A stretch of DNA of 64,000 nt, from the NCBI RefSeq assembly GCF_945859685.1, contig NC_079147.1, forward strand, positions 47,436,177-47,500,176. Reading direction: 5' to 3'. Source of the DNA: Eupeodes corollae (taxonomy: Eukaryota > Arthropoda > Insecta > Diptera > Syrphidae). Position 1 is the stretch's first letter. Each line of letters starts with the position of its first letter. The translations under genes were made by a program, and so were the position numbers. The notes beneath the pieces were generated by a model. That model was not told where the DNA came from and searched no databases. It saw nothing but the letters and a program-made list of their open reading frames with translations. Shown piece after piece: positions 44,280 to 55,689 of the stretch.

Positions 44280-44545
44280 ATACATTTCTTGGCGTTTCAA
44301 TGTCACTAAAATCTAAAAAAGAGGCTGGGATGCGACCGACACTAATCACATCTCGTCTGTCGATTTGTTTTACTTAAAATGATTGTATGTTTGCAGGTTT
44401 TGTTAAAAAAGTTGTCAGTTGAATTATTCTAAAAGATTTAAAATTTTTGTAAAAGAGGTTTTTAGACGAAAAACGATTTTTACCAATTTTAGTAGCATAT
44501 CATAAAACTTTTTATTTCTTATATAAACAAATAAAGAATACACAG
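44280..44545. repeat. R-A ends in inverted arrangement, second example
   Basis: The plus-oriented head fragment CATTTCTTGGCGTTTCAATG is followed directly, at about 44320, by the reversed tail: AGGCTGGGATGCGACCGACA, then CATCTCGTCTGTCGATTTGT. Reversed core sequence follows (TTAAAAAAGTTGTCAGTTGA). The breakpoint differs from that at 31774-32026. Confidence 0.6.
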
Positions 44546-46640
44546 GGTTTGCTGTTGGCCTTTTTTTACTCTGCCCATAATGCACCATCACCTCCGGAGG
44601 AGGTGTGCAAAATCATAACCGAAGCTAACATCAAAAAGGCAAACCTTCTGATCAGAGCCAACGCAAATGTTCGGCATACCCTTTGGGGAAGTTTTGTGAT
44701 CAACGAACGAGGTGAGTCACTTTTTGATTTTATTATTGAAAATAATATGACGATTTGTAACAGAGGCAATACTCCCACTTTCGTCTTTCCGAGCTCGGAA
44801 AATTATGACGGATGGGAGGATGTGCTTGGTGTTACTTTAGTAAACAACCTTTGAATTCGTTTTCGGATCACAAGTGGATTCTTTTTAAAATTAATTTCGA
44901 GTCGAAAAACCCTCCGCCTTATTGAAATCCCAAAAGAACTGACTGGACGAAATTCAATCAAATTGCTATTTCCAGACTAAGCAACTAACCGAACCTCACT
45001 GAATAGATAGGAGACCTTCAATCAAAGGTGAAAACCTTTGAAACTTCTATAAGTAAAGCTTTAAGATTCTCTTGCCCTGAAGAACTGTCCAGTCTTAGGA
45101 AAATGACGAGGACAATTTTCAATATCTGCTACAGACATAAGTTTTACCAACCGTATAAAGACTCTCTTAAAATTTACAAGCAAGCCCTGTCATTAGCCAA
45201 AAGACAAGGCTGGAGAGAATACTGTCAATCAATCGAAGACATAAAGGACTCCGCAAGGCTCAGCAATGTTTTATCGAAGAAACATTGTAATCCTTCATTT
45301 CTAAAAAAGCCTAATGGAACCTGAACAGCCTCTCCAACCGAAATTTGTGCAACTGCGAAAGTGGGTAGGTGAGGCCACGAATCCGCAAAGGATTCCAGAC
45401 CAATAAGCTTAACATCTTTTGTGCTTAAAACCTTGGAGCGCATTCTTGATTACCATATTAGAGAAATCCTAGTTGGACGACCTCTCGAAAGCTCCCAGCA
45501 TGCTTATTTTTAGGTCAAATCTACGAAGACTGCCCTCCATGAGGTAGTGCGTACTGTAGAACAAACAATCCATTATAAAGAATTTACTCTTGCCACCTTC
45601 CTAGACATATAAGGTGCTTTTAACAACGTCCTTACCGAATTCATAGAGGTATCGCTCGTTCAGTTCGGGGTTGAAGATTTTATTCGAGAATGGATTATTT
45701 CCATGCTCAGTGTTAGGAAGATTCGACCCACTCCAGGCAATACAATCGCAACAAAACACGTAAGTAGGGGAACACCCCAGAGTGGTGTCCTTTCGCCTCT
45801 TCTATGGCTTCTGGTCATGGATACAATTCTCGTTAAATTAGAGAGATGTGGAGTGAAGGCGGTAACCTATACGGATGATTTAATGCTATTGGTGTCAGGA
45901 AAGAACACCTCTGTGATGAGTGAAATCACGGGGTCAGCTTTGAAGAAAGTTAGCAACTGGGCCACGAGTTGTGGACTAGGAGTTTACCTAAGTAAAACTG
46001 AACTGTTGCTCTTTACCACCAAAACTAAAGTACCGCCCTTCACGCTACCTCGACTAAACGGTCAAATCCTATCATTGTCTTCCAGTGCCAAATATTTTGG
46101 AGTTATACTCGACTTTAAACTAAACTGGAAACTAAATTTTGAACTACGGGTTAAGAAGGCCTGTGTTGCCTTCTACGCCTGCAGCAAAACTTTCGGAAAA
46201 AAGTGAGGACTTCAGTCGAAGATGATTTTATGGACGTACACAGCCGTAGTACGTCCAATCTTAACATATGGTTCGATTGTGTGATGGCCTGTTCTTAGCA
46301 AAGCCTATAATATTGATAAGCTAAAGAAGGTTCAGAGAACAGCTTGCGGTGGCACCACAGGGGCCATGCGTACTTGCCCAACGGACGCCTTAAACGTTGT
46401 TTTGGATTTTCTACCAATCGACCTTTTTATTAAATACAAAGTTTCCTGCAGCGCTATTAGGCTGAAGGAATCAAATAGCTTTTGATAAGCATTCTTTCAC
46501 GATTTTGATGAGCTATCTGCGACAAAGATTGAAGATCTAATGTTTTTTCTCAATGCTACAAACTGGCTCTAACATAATCGCTATAAAGCTTCTCTATAAA
46601 TCTGTCCCTTTCAATCGCAGGTCAAACGAGTTTTTAGTAT
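44546..46640 (+). mobile_element. R1/LOA-type LINE, copy K2
   Basis: 5'-truncated in the endonuclease. EN part: SAHNAPSPPEEVCKIITEAN, ANANVRHTLWGS, NERGESLFDFIIEN and NRGNTPTFVFPSSENYDGWE (44549-44854). A linker frame follows (45028-45324), then RT: KTLERILDYHIREILVGRPL, RGTPQSGVLSPLLWLL, and YTDDLMLLVSG (Thr for Ala in the YADD motif, both Asp kept, near 45868-45879). Then comes LDFKLNWKLNFELRVKKACV and a C-terminal region with VVRPILTYGSIVWWPVLSKA (to about 46500). Stops and deletions are present. It ends abruptly at R-A sequence, without RNase H or tail. Confidence 0.8.
45703..46206 (+). pseudogene. RT palm of K2
   Basis: 167 open codons with the PQ-GVLSPLLW block (PQSGVLSPLLW; Ser replaces the usual Gly), YTDDLMLL and the GLGVYLSKTELLLF block. 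The frame actually extends upstream to about 45400 apart from a TAG near 45512 and a TAA near 45610. It is one of the better preserved RT pieces but lacks a working upstream portion. Confidence 0.8.
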
Positions 46641-46875
46641 CAAATTTTCGACTTTAATATCCTTTTAAAAATCAAAGATATTGGCTTCAAACTAATTGCA
46701 TCATTATAACATCGAAAAGTCAGTTCTTTCATAAAAATCAAAATCTTCAAAAAAATCTACACAAAATTGAAAAAATTAAATTTCTATTCTCGATATCTCG
46801 TAAATAAATATAGAAATACAATTTTTCTAAGTTAATCTAAATTTTCTTAGACAAATTCATCCACATTTGTTTATA

Positions 46876-47618
46876 ATGGGTGATTTTGTAGCTATTTTTT
46901 TTGGCAATACAGACTTAAATAACTAACGCGTTCTGCGTCAAAGCTCATTTATGGCTCAATGGGTACGTAAATAAGCCGAATTGTCGATTTTGGAGTGAAG
47001 AAGCATAGCAAGAGCTACCAATGCATCTAGAAGAAAAAGTCACAGTTTGTCGCGGTTTATCGGTGGCATCATTGGACCCTACTTCTTCAATGATGATGCG
47101 AATCGTAACGTAACTGTAAATGGTGAGCGCTACCGTGAGATGATATCCAACTTTGTTTTGCCCAAAATTCAAGAGCTTGACTTGCACGACATGTGGTTTC
47201 AAAAAGACTGTGCCACATACCACACAGCACGCGCACCAATGGACTTATTGAGAGGCGAGTTTGATGAACATTTTATTTCACGTTCGGACCGGTCAATTGG
47301 CCGCCTAGATCTAAATCCTTTAGACTATTTTTTGAGGGGTTATGTTAAAGCTCATATCTATACAGACAAGGCTGCTTCAATGAACGTATTGGAAGACAAC
47401 ATTGTAGCATTTATTCGTGAAATACCGATCGAAATGTTGGAAAGAGTATGACAAAACGGATGGACCATTTGAGGCGCATTCAAGGTTAACATTTGCATGA
47501 AATCTGCAAACATTAAATTATATGGACCGTACTATCGATTCAAATAAAGATTTCATCCATTATTCTCAAATGTGTTTTTTTTGAAAAACTTTCCTATAGC
47601 TTTTAAAAAATCACCCTA
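46876..47618 (+). mobile_element. mariner-like element, internally deleted (M1)
   Basis: Left end GGGTGATTTTGTAGCTATTT (46878) and right end, reversed, GGGTGATTTTTTAAAAGCTA (to 47616) form imperfect terminal inverted repeats, with TA-rich flanks as expected for TA target sites. Only the 3' half of the transposase remains (47047-47451 plus traces from about 46950). It sits inside an R-A copy. Confidence 0.8.
47047..47451 (+). pseudogene. mariner-like transposase, C-terminal half
   Basis: 134 codons. IIGPYFFNDDANRNVTVNGE and LHDMWFQKDCATYHTARAPM contain the second catalytic Asp (WFQKD). LDLNPLDYFLRGYVKAHIYT contains the third, 34 residues after the second if the DL residue is used. The frame is open to VEMLER-type sequence (IEMLERV). 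The helix-turn-helix half and the first Asp are deleted. A Tc1/mariner-superfamily transposase would cut and paste the element; this fragment cannot. Confidence 0.8.
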
Positions 47619-47950
47619 TATAATAAACAAAAACTCTGAAGAAATGATATTAAAATTTTGCAAAAATTAGTTTTCGACTAAAAATCAAGTTAACAAAAAT
47701 GTATTTCTAAATCAAACAAATCCATTGTATAATAAAGAACAAAAACATCACAAAATTGATGAGAAATGGTCCTTGACTCAAGTATTAGGAGAACAAAGGA
47801 AGATATCGACTTCAAATTATTTATTTCTCAAGAAAATATTGTTATGCATATTTTGTTAAAGTTTTAAGCAAGACAAATCGCTAGACGGGATGGGAAGTTA
47901 TCAGTGTGGGTTCCATCCGAGCCTTTTTTCATTTTTATTTTACAAAAAAA

Positions 47951-49924
47951 AAAACACTCTTATAAAAGAATAAATATACGATTTAATTAAATTCATTTAG
48001 ATTCTAATAAGTGTTCAATTAAAGTCAGATCGCTCTACGCTCTTTTACAAAAATTGAGTAACTTCAATTCTGTATCAAACTGCCTCATTACACAGAAGTC
48101 TCCTCCACATATACCAAAGAACGACCGAACGAACGAACCAAACGAAGAAGATCCTTTATATGGCATAATATTGGACCGGAAATTGGCAAATTCAACACCA
48201 CAAATCCATAAAATAAATCAGTCCACACTCAATGACTTTCGAATGGACTAAGAATTTGTTGTGACACAATTTATTGTATTCATAATTCATTGTCTAGTTC
48301 TCAGTTCTCGATTCTTGATTCTTGATCCTTGATTCTTGCCATATAACAGTACAGTGACTATAATAGTATCACCATAGCATAAATATACAGATGTACAGTA
48401 CATAAAGTGGGTTTATCCTTTGGACCACAACACAGTCTAGTTGAATTGAGATCCTTTGCGATAGCCTTCGTCTTCGTCTTCACCTTTCATTGAATTACAA
48501 TAGATTCTTTTTTATATTGTTGAAGTTTTCTCTTCTTTTTCTTCTTATGTATGTTTACCTTCTCGTCCTTATTCCTTCCTTGTCTCGGTGCTCTCAATGA
48601 TGGTATGAGCTTTAGCCTGGACAACATTCACTTGTCGATTGCTAAAGAAATAAGAAAATGGTTCGTTATTGAATACGTTCGAGTGATAAACATCGCACGG
48701 TCTGCACTAAGGACCAATTTAAAGATACGGATACCATAAAATGTTCAATAAAAATAAATGTCTGCATTATTGCATACCACATTTTATAGGACTCTAGTAG
48801 GTTAGCTACATATACATTTATAAGTACATATACTCGTATGTAGGAGCAGGTAAAGGTAAGAGAATACAGGATTGTATATTTTTATAACATTGATGGCCTA
48901 AATATACAGACACAGGTACGGGTACAGGTGAGAAAACATAGAGATGTAGAAATATGTATTTTCACCTTCTCCATTAAGGAAATAGAAACCATTAAGGTTA
49001 TAAGAAATTTGAAAGGACATTTCTTGGTTTTTGCCTAAGAGAGATTCATTTTGGGGCGTATTGTTGTGCTCTTTTGTATTCTTGTTACCTACGAACTAAC
49101 CAAGCACTTTTATCATTCTTATCTTTAGAACAATAATTATTGGGGTTAGGAGTAAATTGTCAGGAAGAGTTTATACTTATTGCACACAAAATGCAATACT
49201 TGAGCTTAAAGGAGTCACTATATGTAGATATAAATTTGAGTGCTTCTTTTTAATTGAAAAACCTTTAAAGGTAAGGTTTGATATTTTTCAGTTTCAAATT
49301 ATTTTTAGATAACATCAGAGCAGATAATGGTGTTCAAGGTAGTTGAATGGTGAAAGATGATAACGAAATAAGAGTGTTCATAAAATCACTCATCTTAAGT
49401 GTCAATTTGTGAGTTGATAAATTTTAAAAGTATATATGTATCAATAGAAGTGCCAAAGGGTGTTGTCTTGAGGGCGTTTTTGTTATTTGATTAAAAATAT
49501 ATTGTGTCACAGATAACGGAGTTTGTTGTTTAGAAAGTTTTAAAGTGTTTACTAACAAGGACTTGACAATTTTATTTAATCAAACCGCAGCGTGAAAATT
49601 TGCTGTGGTCGATTCTTTGGACCCAATTTATTTTGAATTGGTCACACGTTTAGGCCAAAACGAGCAAAATTTCGAGTTCAATGTTGGCTCTTAGCTTTAG
49701 GCGCCGCCGCCGCCGTGTGTCTTCGAAGCTTCGACTTGTTGGTATAAACCAATGGCTTATCTTAACCCCAAAGAAAATAGTCTAGAGGCGTTGAAACGTA
49801 TAAACGAGGCAACCAATTGGTCTTTTATATATTTTTAAGAATATTACAACTTAATAGTTTAAACATACTCGTACAGTATAACCTCCACAATAGTGGTAAA
49901 AAGAAAAGCTTTGTTAATTTATAC
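47951..49924. other. repeat-poor spacer, no gene seen
   Basis: Two kb of AT-rich, apparently single-copy DNA. Features: a degenerate GATTCTTGATTCTTGATCC microsatellite near 48308-48345, and a (GCC)n block next to the 12-base palindrome TCGAAGCTTCGA near 49700-49735. Short frames at 48054-48251 and 48551-48739 lack motifs. It could hold regulatory or intronic sequence. Confidence 0.4.
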
Positions 49925-51746
49925 ATTCCAAGTGTATAGCGACTACTTTACTGTACGTCCGAAATTGGGCTCAAGGGTAAACTTATGGGCAGTCCTAAGA
50001 GAACGGGTATTACAGTTAAATTGCTTGAGGGAAGGAATGCAACTGGCTATTTCACTAGAACATTGTTTATGAAAATAGCGATAAAATAACGACAGACATG
50101 AAACTTTACGGCGGCGGTGCTCAAGAGATACAAAAGTTTCAGTTAAACAACGGTCAATTATCAATTTTAGAGCTCTTTTTTAATTCGGTCCAAGAGACTA
50201 AAATATGTTATTGGAGCACCTGCCCAGATATGAGAATTGTATTTGTTGTACGAATATAAGCTTTATAAATTGTAGCCAGATCAAAAGGGGTTTTTCTTCC
50301 GAGAAAACCTAAACACTTAGCAGCGTTTTTGGCGATGTCAAATATGTGATCACTCCACAACAAGCGGTTTGTAATGTACATACCTAGGACTGAAAGCTGT
50401 TCAGTCTCCTTGATGGAAGTACCACTTATGGAGAGTGGCATTGGGGAAGGGTTACGCTTTTATGACAGTAGGCAGCATTGAGTTTTTGAAGCATTAAATT
50501 CTACATGGTTTTTGATTCCCTATTGGACAATGCTGTCAATATCAAAATTTAATGAGCTTATCATACGCTGCCGTTGGTAGTCCACATCCGAAGCACTAGG
50601 ATGCGAATCTAAAAACGAATATGAGAAGCTGAGGGCACTGTAATCAGCGAAAGAATTGAGTGTGTTAGAAGATTCAGACAAAAGATCATTTATAAAAATA
50701 AGGAAAAGTGTCGGAGACAAAACGGCGTTAATTTAATGTATATCAGATTTAAATCCGTCGAATACTACTTGAATTAAACGGTCCGAAAGGTAATTTCTAA
50801 CCCAACGAGAGGGGATGCATCAATAACAAATACACGATAAGAGAGCATGGTGCAAAAAGCTATTAAATGCCTTTGAAATATCAAGTGCAATAATCTTACT
50901 TTTTCCAAAACGATGTAAAGATATGTTCCATTTTTCGGTGAGTTAAACCATGAGATCACCAGTAGATCTTTTGCAACGAAAGCCATACTGCGGGTCATTA
51001 AGAAGCTTCCGTTCTTCAAGATATTTCTTGCTGAAAATTGATCAGCGTTTCCATGACCCTGGAAAAAAAAGGAAGTAAGTGATATTGGACGATAGTTAGA
51101 TGGTGAGGAGGATTCGCCTTTTTTAGGATCAGTCTGGACACATGCAGTTTTATATCCACTCGGGGAGAAACCTGAAGAATAGGACAGATGAAAAAGCTTA
51201 CGCAGTGTTTTCGCCAGCATTGAAGAACACCTCTTCAGAACAATAGCGGAGATAGTATCCGGGCCAGCGGATTTGTGTGTGTCAAGGTTTTAAAGTACTC
51301 TAGTGACTGAACGTGTACGAAAGAAGATTCGTCCCATAGAATCGTTTACGCTTTCAAGTGCAGGAGGTGTCATGTCACTCATTGGCAGCGTCGAATCAAC
51401 AGCAAATTGTGCTGCAAGCAAATTGGCATTATCAATCGAGCTTACAAAAGGAGTGTCATTAAAAACGAGCGTTGGAACCGATGAAGACGTATTGTTACGC
51501 ACATTTTTTACATATGACCAGAAATGTTTGCTACCTTTGGGACGTTGTAGTATTTTTTGCCGTACTTTCTGGTCATCTAAAAATTTAATGCGTCGTATAA
51601 GTCCATTACAGGTTTTTCTATAGCTTGTTTGAACTTATTCCCGTTTTTCTCAGTTGTCTTGGCTTTGTAATTCCGGAAACTAACATTTTGTATTCTAATG
51701 ACCTCTTTACAGCTCGAACCAAACCATGAGTTTTCTTTGGGTTTGA
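49925..51746 (-). mobile_element. jockey-superfamily LINE, copy J3
   Basis: Minus-strand order: the KPKENSWFGSSCKEVIR linker (51774-51577), LVFNDTPFVSSIDNANLLAA (51502-51290), RT start SNYRPISLTSFFFQGHG (51220-50774), then the catalytic block SFADYSALSF (50720-50520). In that block the second Asp of FADD is Tyr. KNAAKCLGFLGRKTPFDLAT follows, then the last segment with EPNFGRTVK (50164-49943). It retains RT regions lost in J2. It is joined on its 5' side directly to RTE copy 5. Confidence 0.8.
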
Positions 51747-53490
51747 TAGACATATTCTTCGAGCTCTTGGACAAGACATATGAGAAGTGCCCTGGCTATG
51801 ACATTAAAATTGTCTTAGGAGATTTTATAACCAAGCTAGGAAGAGAACACATCTTTGGTGGCACAATCGGGAGATACAGTCTGAACGACACCTCCGAAAA
51901 CGTATTTAGGCTGATCAATTTCGCTGCGGGGCGAAACGTTCTGGAAGCTAGTACGCAGTTCACACATCTCAATATCCACACGGGCACATGGAAATCTCGA
52001 GATCAATCAACCGTCAACCAGATTGACCATATTGCGATCGACGAATGACACTTTTCCAGTATACAGGCTATCCGAACATTCTGAGGGGCCACCATTGACT
52101 CGGACCACTACCTCGTTGTAGCCAATACATGCCAAAGCAAAGAAGTAATGTGAGAAGATTCGACGTTAGACGGCTAATGGAATCTCAGCATAGTGCGCCG
52201 GATACATATGAAAGGAGACCCTCTAAACTGCGCCAACTACAGAGGCATCAGTCTCCTTAACATTACGTATAAGATCCTCTCTGCCGTATTATGTGAACGT
52301 CTGAAGCCATTCGTCAACAACCTGATTGGTCCTTATCAGTGTGGCTTCAGACCAGGAAAGTCCACTATCGACCAAATATTCACACTACTGCAGATCTTGG
52401 AAAAAACTCAGGAACTTCAAATCGATACACACCATCTCTTTATCGATTTTAAAGCCACGTATGACAGCATCTATAAGGAAGAGCTCTACCGGGCAATGTC
52501 TTGTTTTGGCATCCCTGTCAAACTTATCCGTTTGTGGCAGAATGACGATGGTAAATACGCTCTGCTCTATCAAGGTCGGAAAAGATCTCACCGATGCATT
52601 TGATGTCAAAAAAGGTTTTAGACAAGGCGATGCACTGTCATGCGATTTCGTCAACATCGTTCTGCAAAGAATTGTGCAAAACTCAACCGTCAACACTAGA
52701 GACACAGTCTTTCAAAGGTCCATCCAATTACTCGGATAAGCAGATGAATTGGAAGATCAAAGCGTGATGTCAGTGGAGCGTTTTTGAGCATTGCGACGGA
52801 AGTGAAGAAGATGGGTTTAGTGGTCAATGAGGGCAAGACCAAATATATGCTGTCATCAAAAAACGACACTGAACAACGACGTCTGGGACAAAACGTCATA
52901 AAGGACACTTATAACTTTGAGTAAGTTGAGGACTTTGTCTACCTAGCCACTGCTATAAGCTCAGACAACGACACCAGCTCTGAATTCAAACGAAGAATAA
53001 CTCTTGCAAATCGCTGATTCTTTGGACTAAGAAGGCAATTGAGAAGTAAAGTCCTCTTTCGAGCATCTGAAATCACCATCTATAAGACACTCATCATCCC
53101 GGTTCTCATTTAAGGCGCTGAGGCCAGGAAACTTTCAAACAAAGATGAGAGTGTCTTAGGATGCTTCTAGAGAAAAATTCTTCGGGTGATTTTTGGTCCA
53201 TATGCATAGATGGAGAATGGAGGAGAAGATATAACGACGAACTGTACGGGCTGCACAGCGACACTGACCTAGCTAACAGAATTAAAGTCCACCGACTTAG
53301 ATGGCTAGGTCATGTAGAGCGAATAAACATCAACGCTCCAGCCCGGAAGCTATTCGAATCCAATCCCGAGGGACGGCGCAGTAGAGGAAGACCGCGACTC
53401 AGGTAGCGCACTCAGTTGGGTGAAGACCTCAACCAACTCGGCGTGCGAAACTGGAGACAGGTAGCTTTCAAGGATCTCCCTGCGTAATAG
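51747..53490 (+). mobile_element. RTE-type LINE, copy 5 (5'-truncated)
   Basis: Begins within EN at IFFELLDKTYEKCPGYDIKI and continues VLGDFITKLG (the catalytic DFN is now DFI), NQIDHIAID and SDHYLV. A deletion jumps to RT: LNCANYRGISLLNITYKILS, GPYQCGFRPGKSTIDQIF, KATYDSIYKEELYRAMSCFG and FDVKKGFRQGDALSCDF. The catalytic YADD region reads LLG-stop-ADE, so it is destroyed. The C-terminal RWLGHVERININAPARK and RGRPRL run to about 53410. The 3' end lacks the TAAG tail. Confidence 0.8.
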
Positions 53491-53519
53491 ATTGTGCAAA
53501 ATGCAACAAAGGGTAATAA

Positions 53520-54350
53520 CTCAAAATGAGTATTCATTAGTGGAAACACTTAATTACGGTAGGTGTGGTGTATAGCAGAACCCGAGGCAGTCACAAGAAC
53601 TCGGCCTTTAGCAGACTTCAACTTGGCGTTCGCGTCGTGACTTGGGGCCTACTCTCGTACAAGACGCATCTGACCCAGGAGCTAAAAGTTCATGACCATA
53701 GACAACGCTGTTTGTTCGCTAACAGGGCTGCGAATTGTTCGGAAGTGGACCCCAATTATGTCCGAAAAATCATCTTTAGTAACGAGGTGCATTTTTGAAT
53801 GAATGGCTGTGTTAACAAGGAAAATTACCGTCTATAGGACGACACCAACCCACGCGAGGTTCACCAGGTCATTATGTATCCTTAAAAAGTTACCGTTTTG
53901 CGTGGATTTTTGGCCGGTCACCGTCAACAGCGAGGGCTACATAGCACTGATAACTAATTTCATATGGCCCACATTGAACCATATAGACTTAGACGCCATG
54001 TGGTTCCAGTAGGACAGTTCCACTTGTCACACAACAATCGCCACGATTGACATTTTGCGTGAACGATTTTAAGGGTAAGGTTATCTCTTGCAGGGGTGCA
54101 GGTGATGTGAATTGGAAATCAGGGTCATGCGATTTGACCCCGATAGACTTTTTCATGTGAGGTTTCTTGGAGTCGCAGGATCACCCATATCCGTGGCACC
54201 GTAAGAAACCGAGGCGGGCATTCGAAAAATGTAACATTCCACACTTAATATGGCATACATGCGTCTTTCCCATAAGAAACTAATTTTGTTAATACCTTAT
54301 ACAAACAGCTTGTTTTATTCCATTTCAACATCTGCCCGCCCTTATTGAAA
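53520..54350 (+). mobile_element. mariner-like element relic (M2)
   Basis: Transposase traces in several frames: LTQELKVHDHRQRCLFANRA (about 53670-53730), PNYVRKIIFSNEVHF (near 53755-53795; Asn stands where this family has its first catalytic Asp), then ALITNFIWPTLNHIDLDAMW FQ before a stop (about 53945-54010). A DSSTCHTT block follows, matching the second Asp region. Inverted repeats are not clear. It is older than M1. Confidence 0.65.
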
Positions 54351-55495
54351 ACCCCTTTACAATTGAAATATTATTGTCCTTCTGGCCATTTCGGTGAAAT
54401 AAGTCTTTAATGAAAGCCCAGGTATATTAGAAATATAAAGAAGCTTACCCTCCCTTATGTTACACAAAGTTTCTCTGCCAAAGAATATATGGCTTAATAT
54501 GAACTTAGTATTTAATCGAATTAATGTCCTTGTATCAATCTTATCATGGTCGAATTGCATTAATAGTATTTCTCATTATTTTAAATACTCATCTCGATCT
54601 CATTTGAACTTATCAGAACGGCTGGTCTGGTCATGCAAAGCGCATGCAATGTGGTATAGTCGCTGCAATATTAAATTATTTATGTATATTTGGTACATCT
54701 AACTCTACGCTGCAACACACGCATATCCATCAACATTTGACCACAATTTGTCAGCCCATACATCAGTGGCTGTTTCTTGAAATTGACAAAGACCTTTCAA
54801 AATACATCCTGTCTCATAAATGGCTTTAACCAACCGCTATGCTGATGTGATTTCCATATTTCAGCACTGCTTTAGTTTTAGATTCAGCTTCAGCTTCAAC
54901 TCCTGAATCCTGTGATGTGGCTCTGTGGCATCAACACAATGATAGATGACGTTCCTAGTTATAGTGCGGTGGCACATGTATATACTTTTCGGTATGATGA
55001 TGGCGCTGGCACTGGCACTGTCACAGTGTCATTGGTCCTAGCGGTGCTGAAGCTGATGGGCTTCTATACCATAAGCAATTCTGTATCTTTGGTTTTGGTA
55101 TATTTTGACGAATGTCTAAATGCAAATTTATGTAATTTTCTCCCATAAAGTGAAGTGACCCTTATCCATAGCCCCATCATGAACGTATACCATGTCCCAT
55201 GTGTGCGGATGCGTTGAGAAGTCTCAATTCAAACATTACATCCGAATTTATTCAAGCATCTTAATCTGATTAAGCCTTATTCCTCATGAGACTATAATTC
55301 TTATGACTATCCGAACACACAAACTGTGTTGGTGACAATTATAATTATTATTATTATTGAAATAGTTTACCGCATTTATGGAAGTTACTGTAAATTTATA
55401 AGTGAACTTAACCAGTAGTTGACAGTCGAGAATTGTGTTTGCTTTAGTTTTGTGGCACCTTCTAAAGTTTTCACATTTTGAAGCTTATATCAAAA
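54351..55495. other. spacer, no gene seen
   Basis: No transposon recognised. A 78-codon frame at 54912-55148 includes low-complexity GAGTGTVTV sequence and is not convincing. CAGCTT-type repeats occur near 54875-54900. Confidence 0.4.
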
Positions 55496-55689
55496 TATTC
55501 GAAGTCACAAATAATTTTGCTCAGGTTTTATTTATTTAAATAAAATATTACTTGATTTGTTTTCAAATTCATAAAATTTGGTATCACGTCACATTGTGTT
55601 ATATGAATTTCTATTTAAGTTTCAAAGGTTCCAGAGATATTTGTGGTTAACCAATTTTTTTAATTTTTTAAAATTTTAGTAAAAAACAT
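55496..55689 (-). repeat. R-A repeat fragment
   Basis: Minus-oriented piece with TTTGGTATCACGTCACATTG and GAGATATTTGTGGTTAACCA. Only the segment between core and microsatellite is present. It abuts J4. Confidence 0.6.

Larger units (their letters stand above)
46641..47950 (+). repeat. R-A repeat, copy 7, split by a mariner-like element
   Basis: Core units at 46641-46875 (CAAATTTTCGACTTTAATAT, AAGATATTGGCTTCAAACTA). After the mariner insertion, core units resume (TTAGTTTTCGACTAAAAATC) and the tail follows (GACGGGATGGGAAGTTATCA near 47881). The first arm of the stem-loop is intact and the second reads CCATCCG. Confidence 0.7.

Noticed and set aside
54912..55148. 78-codon frame as a host gene
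   Set aside because: Low-complexity GAGTGTVTV sequence, no promoter or motif, and no splice context; chance is more likely.
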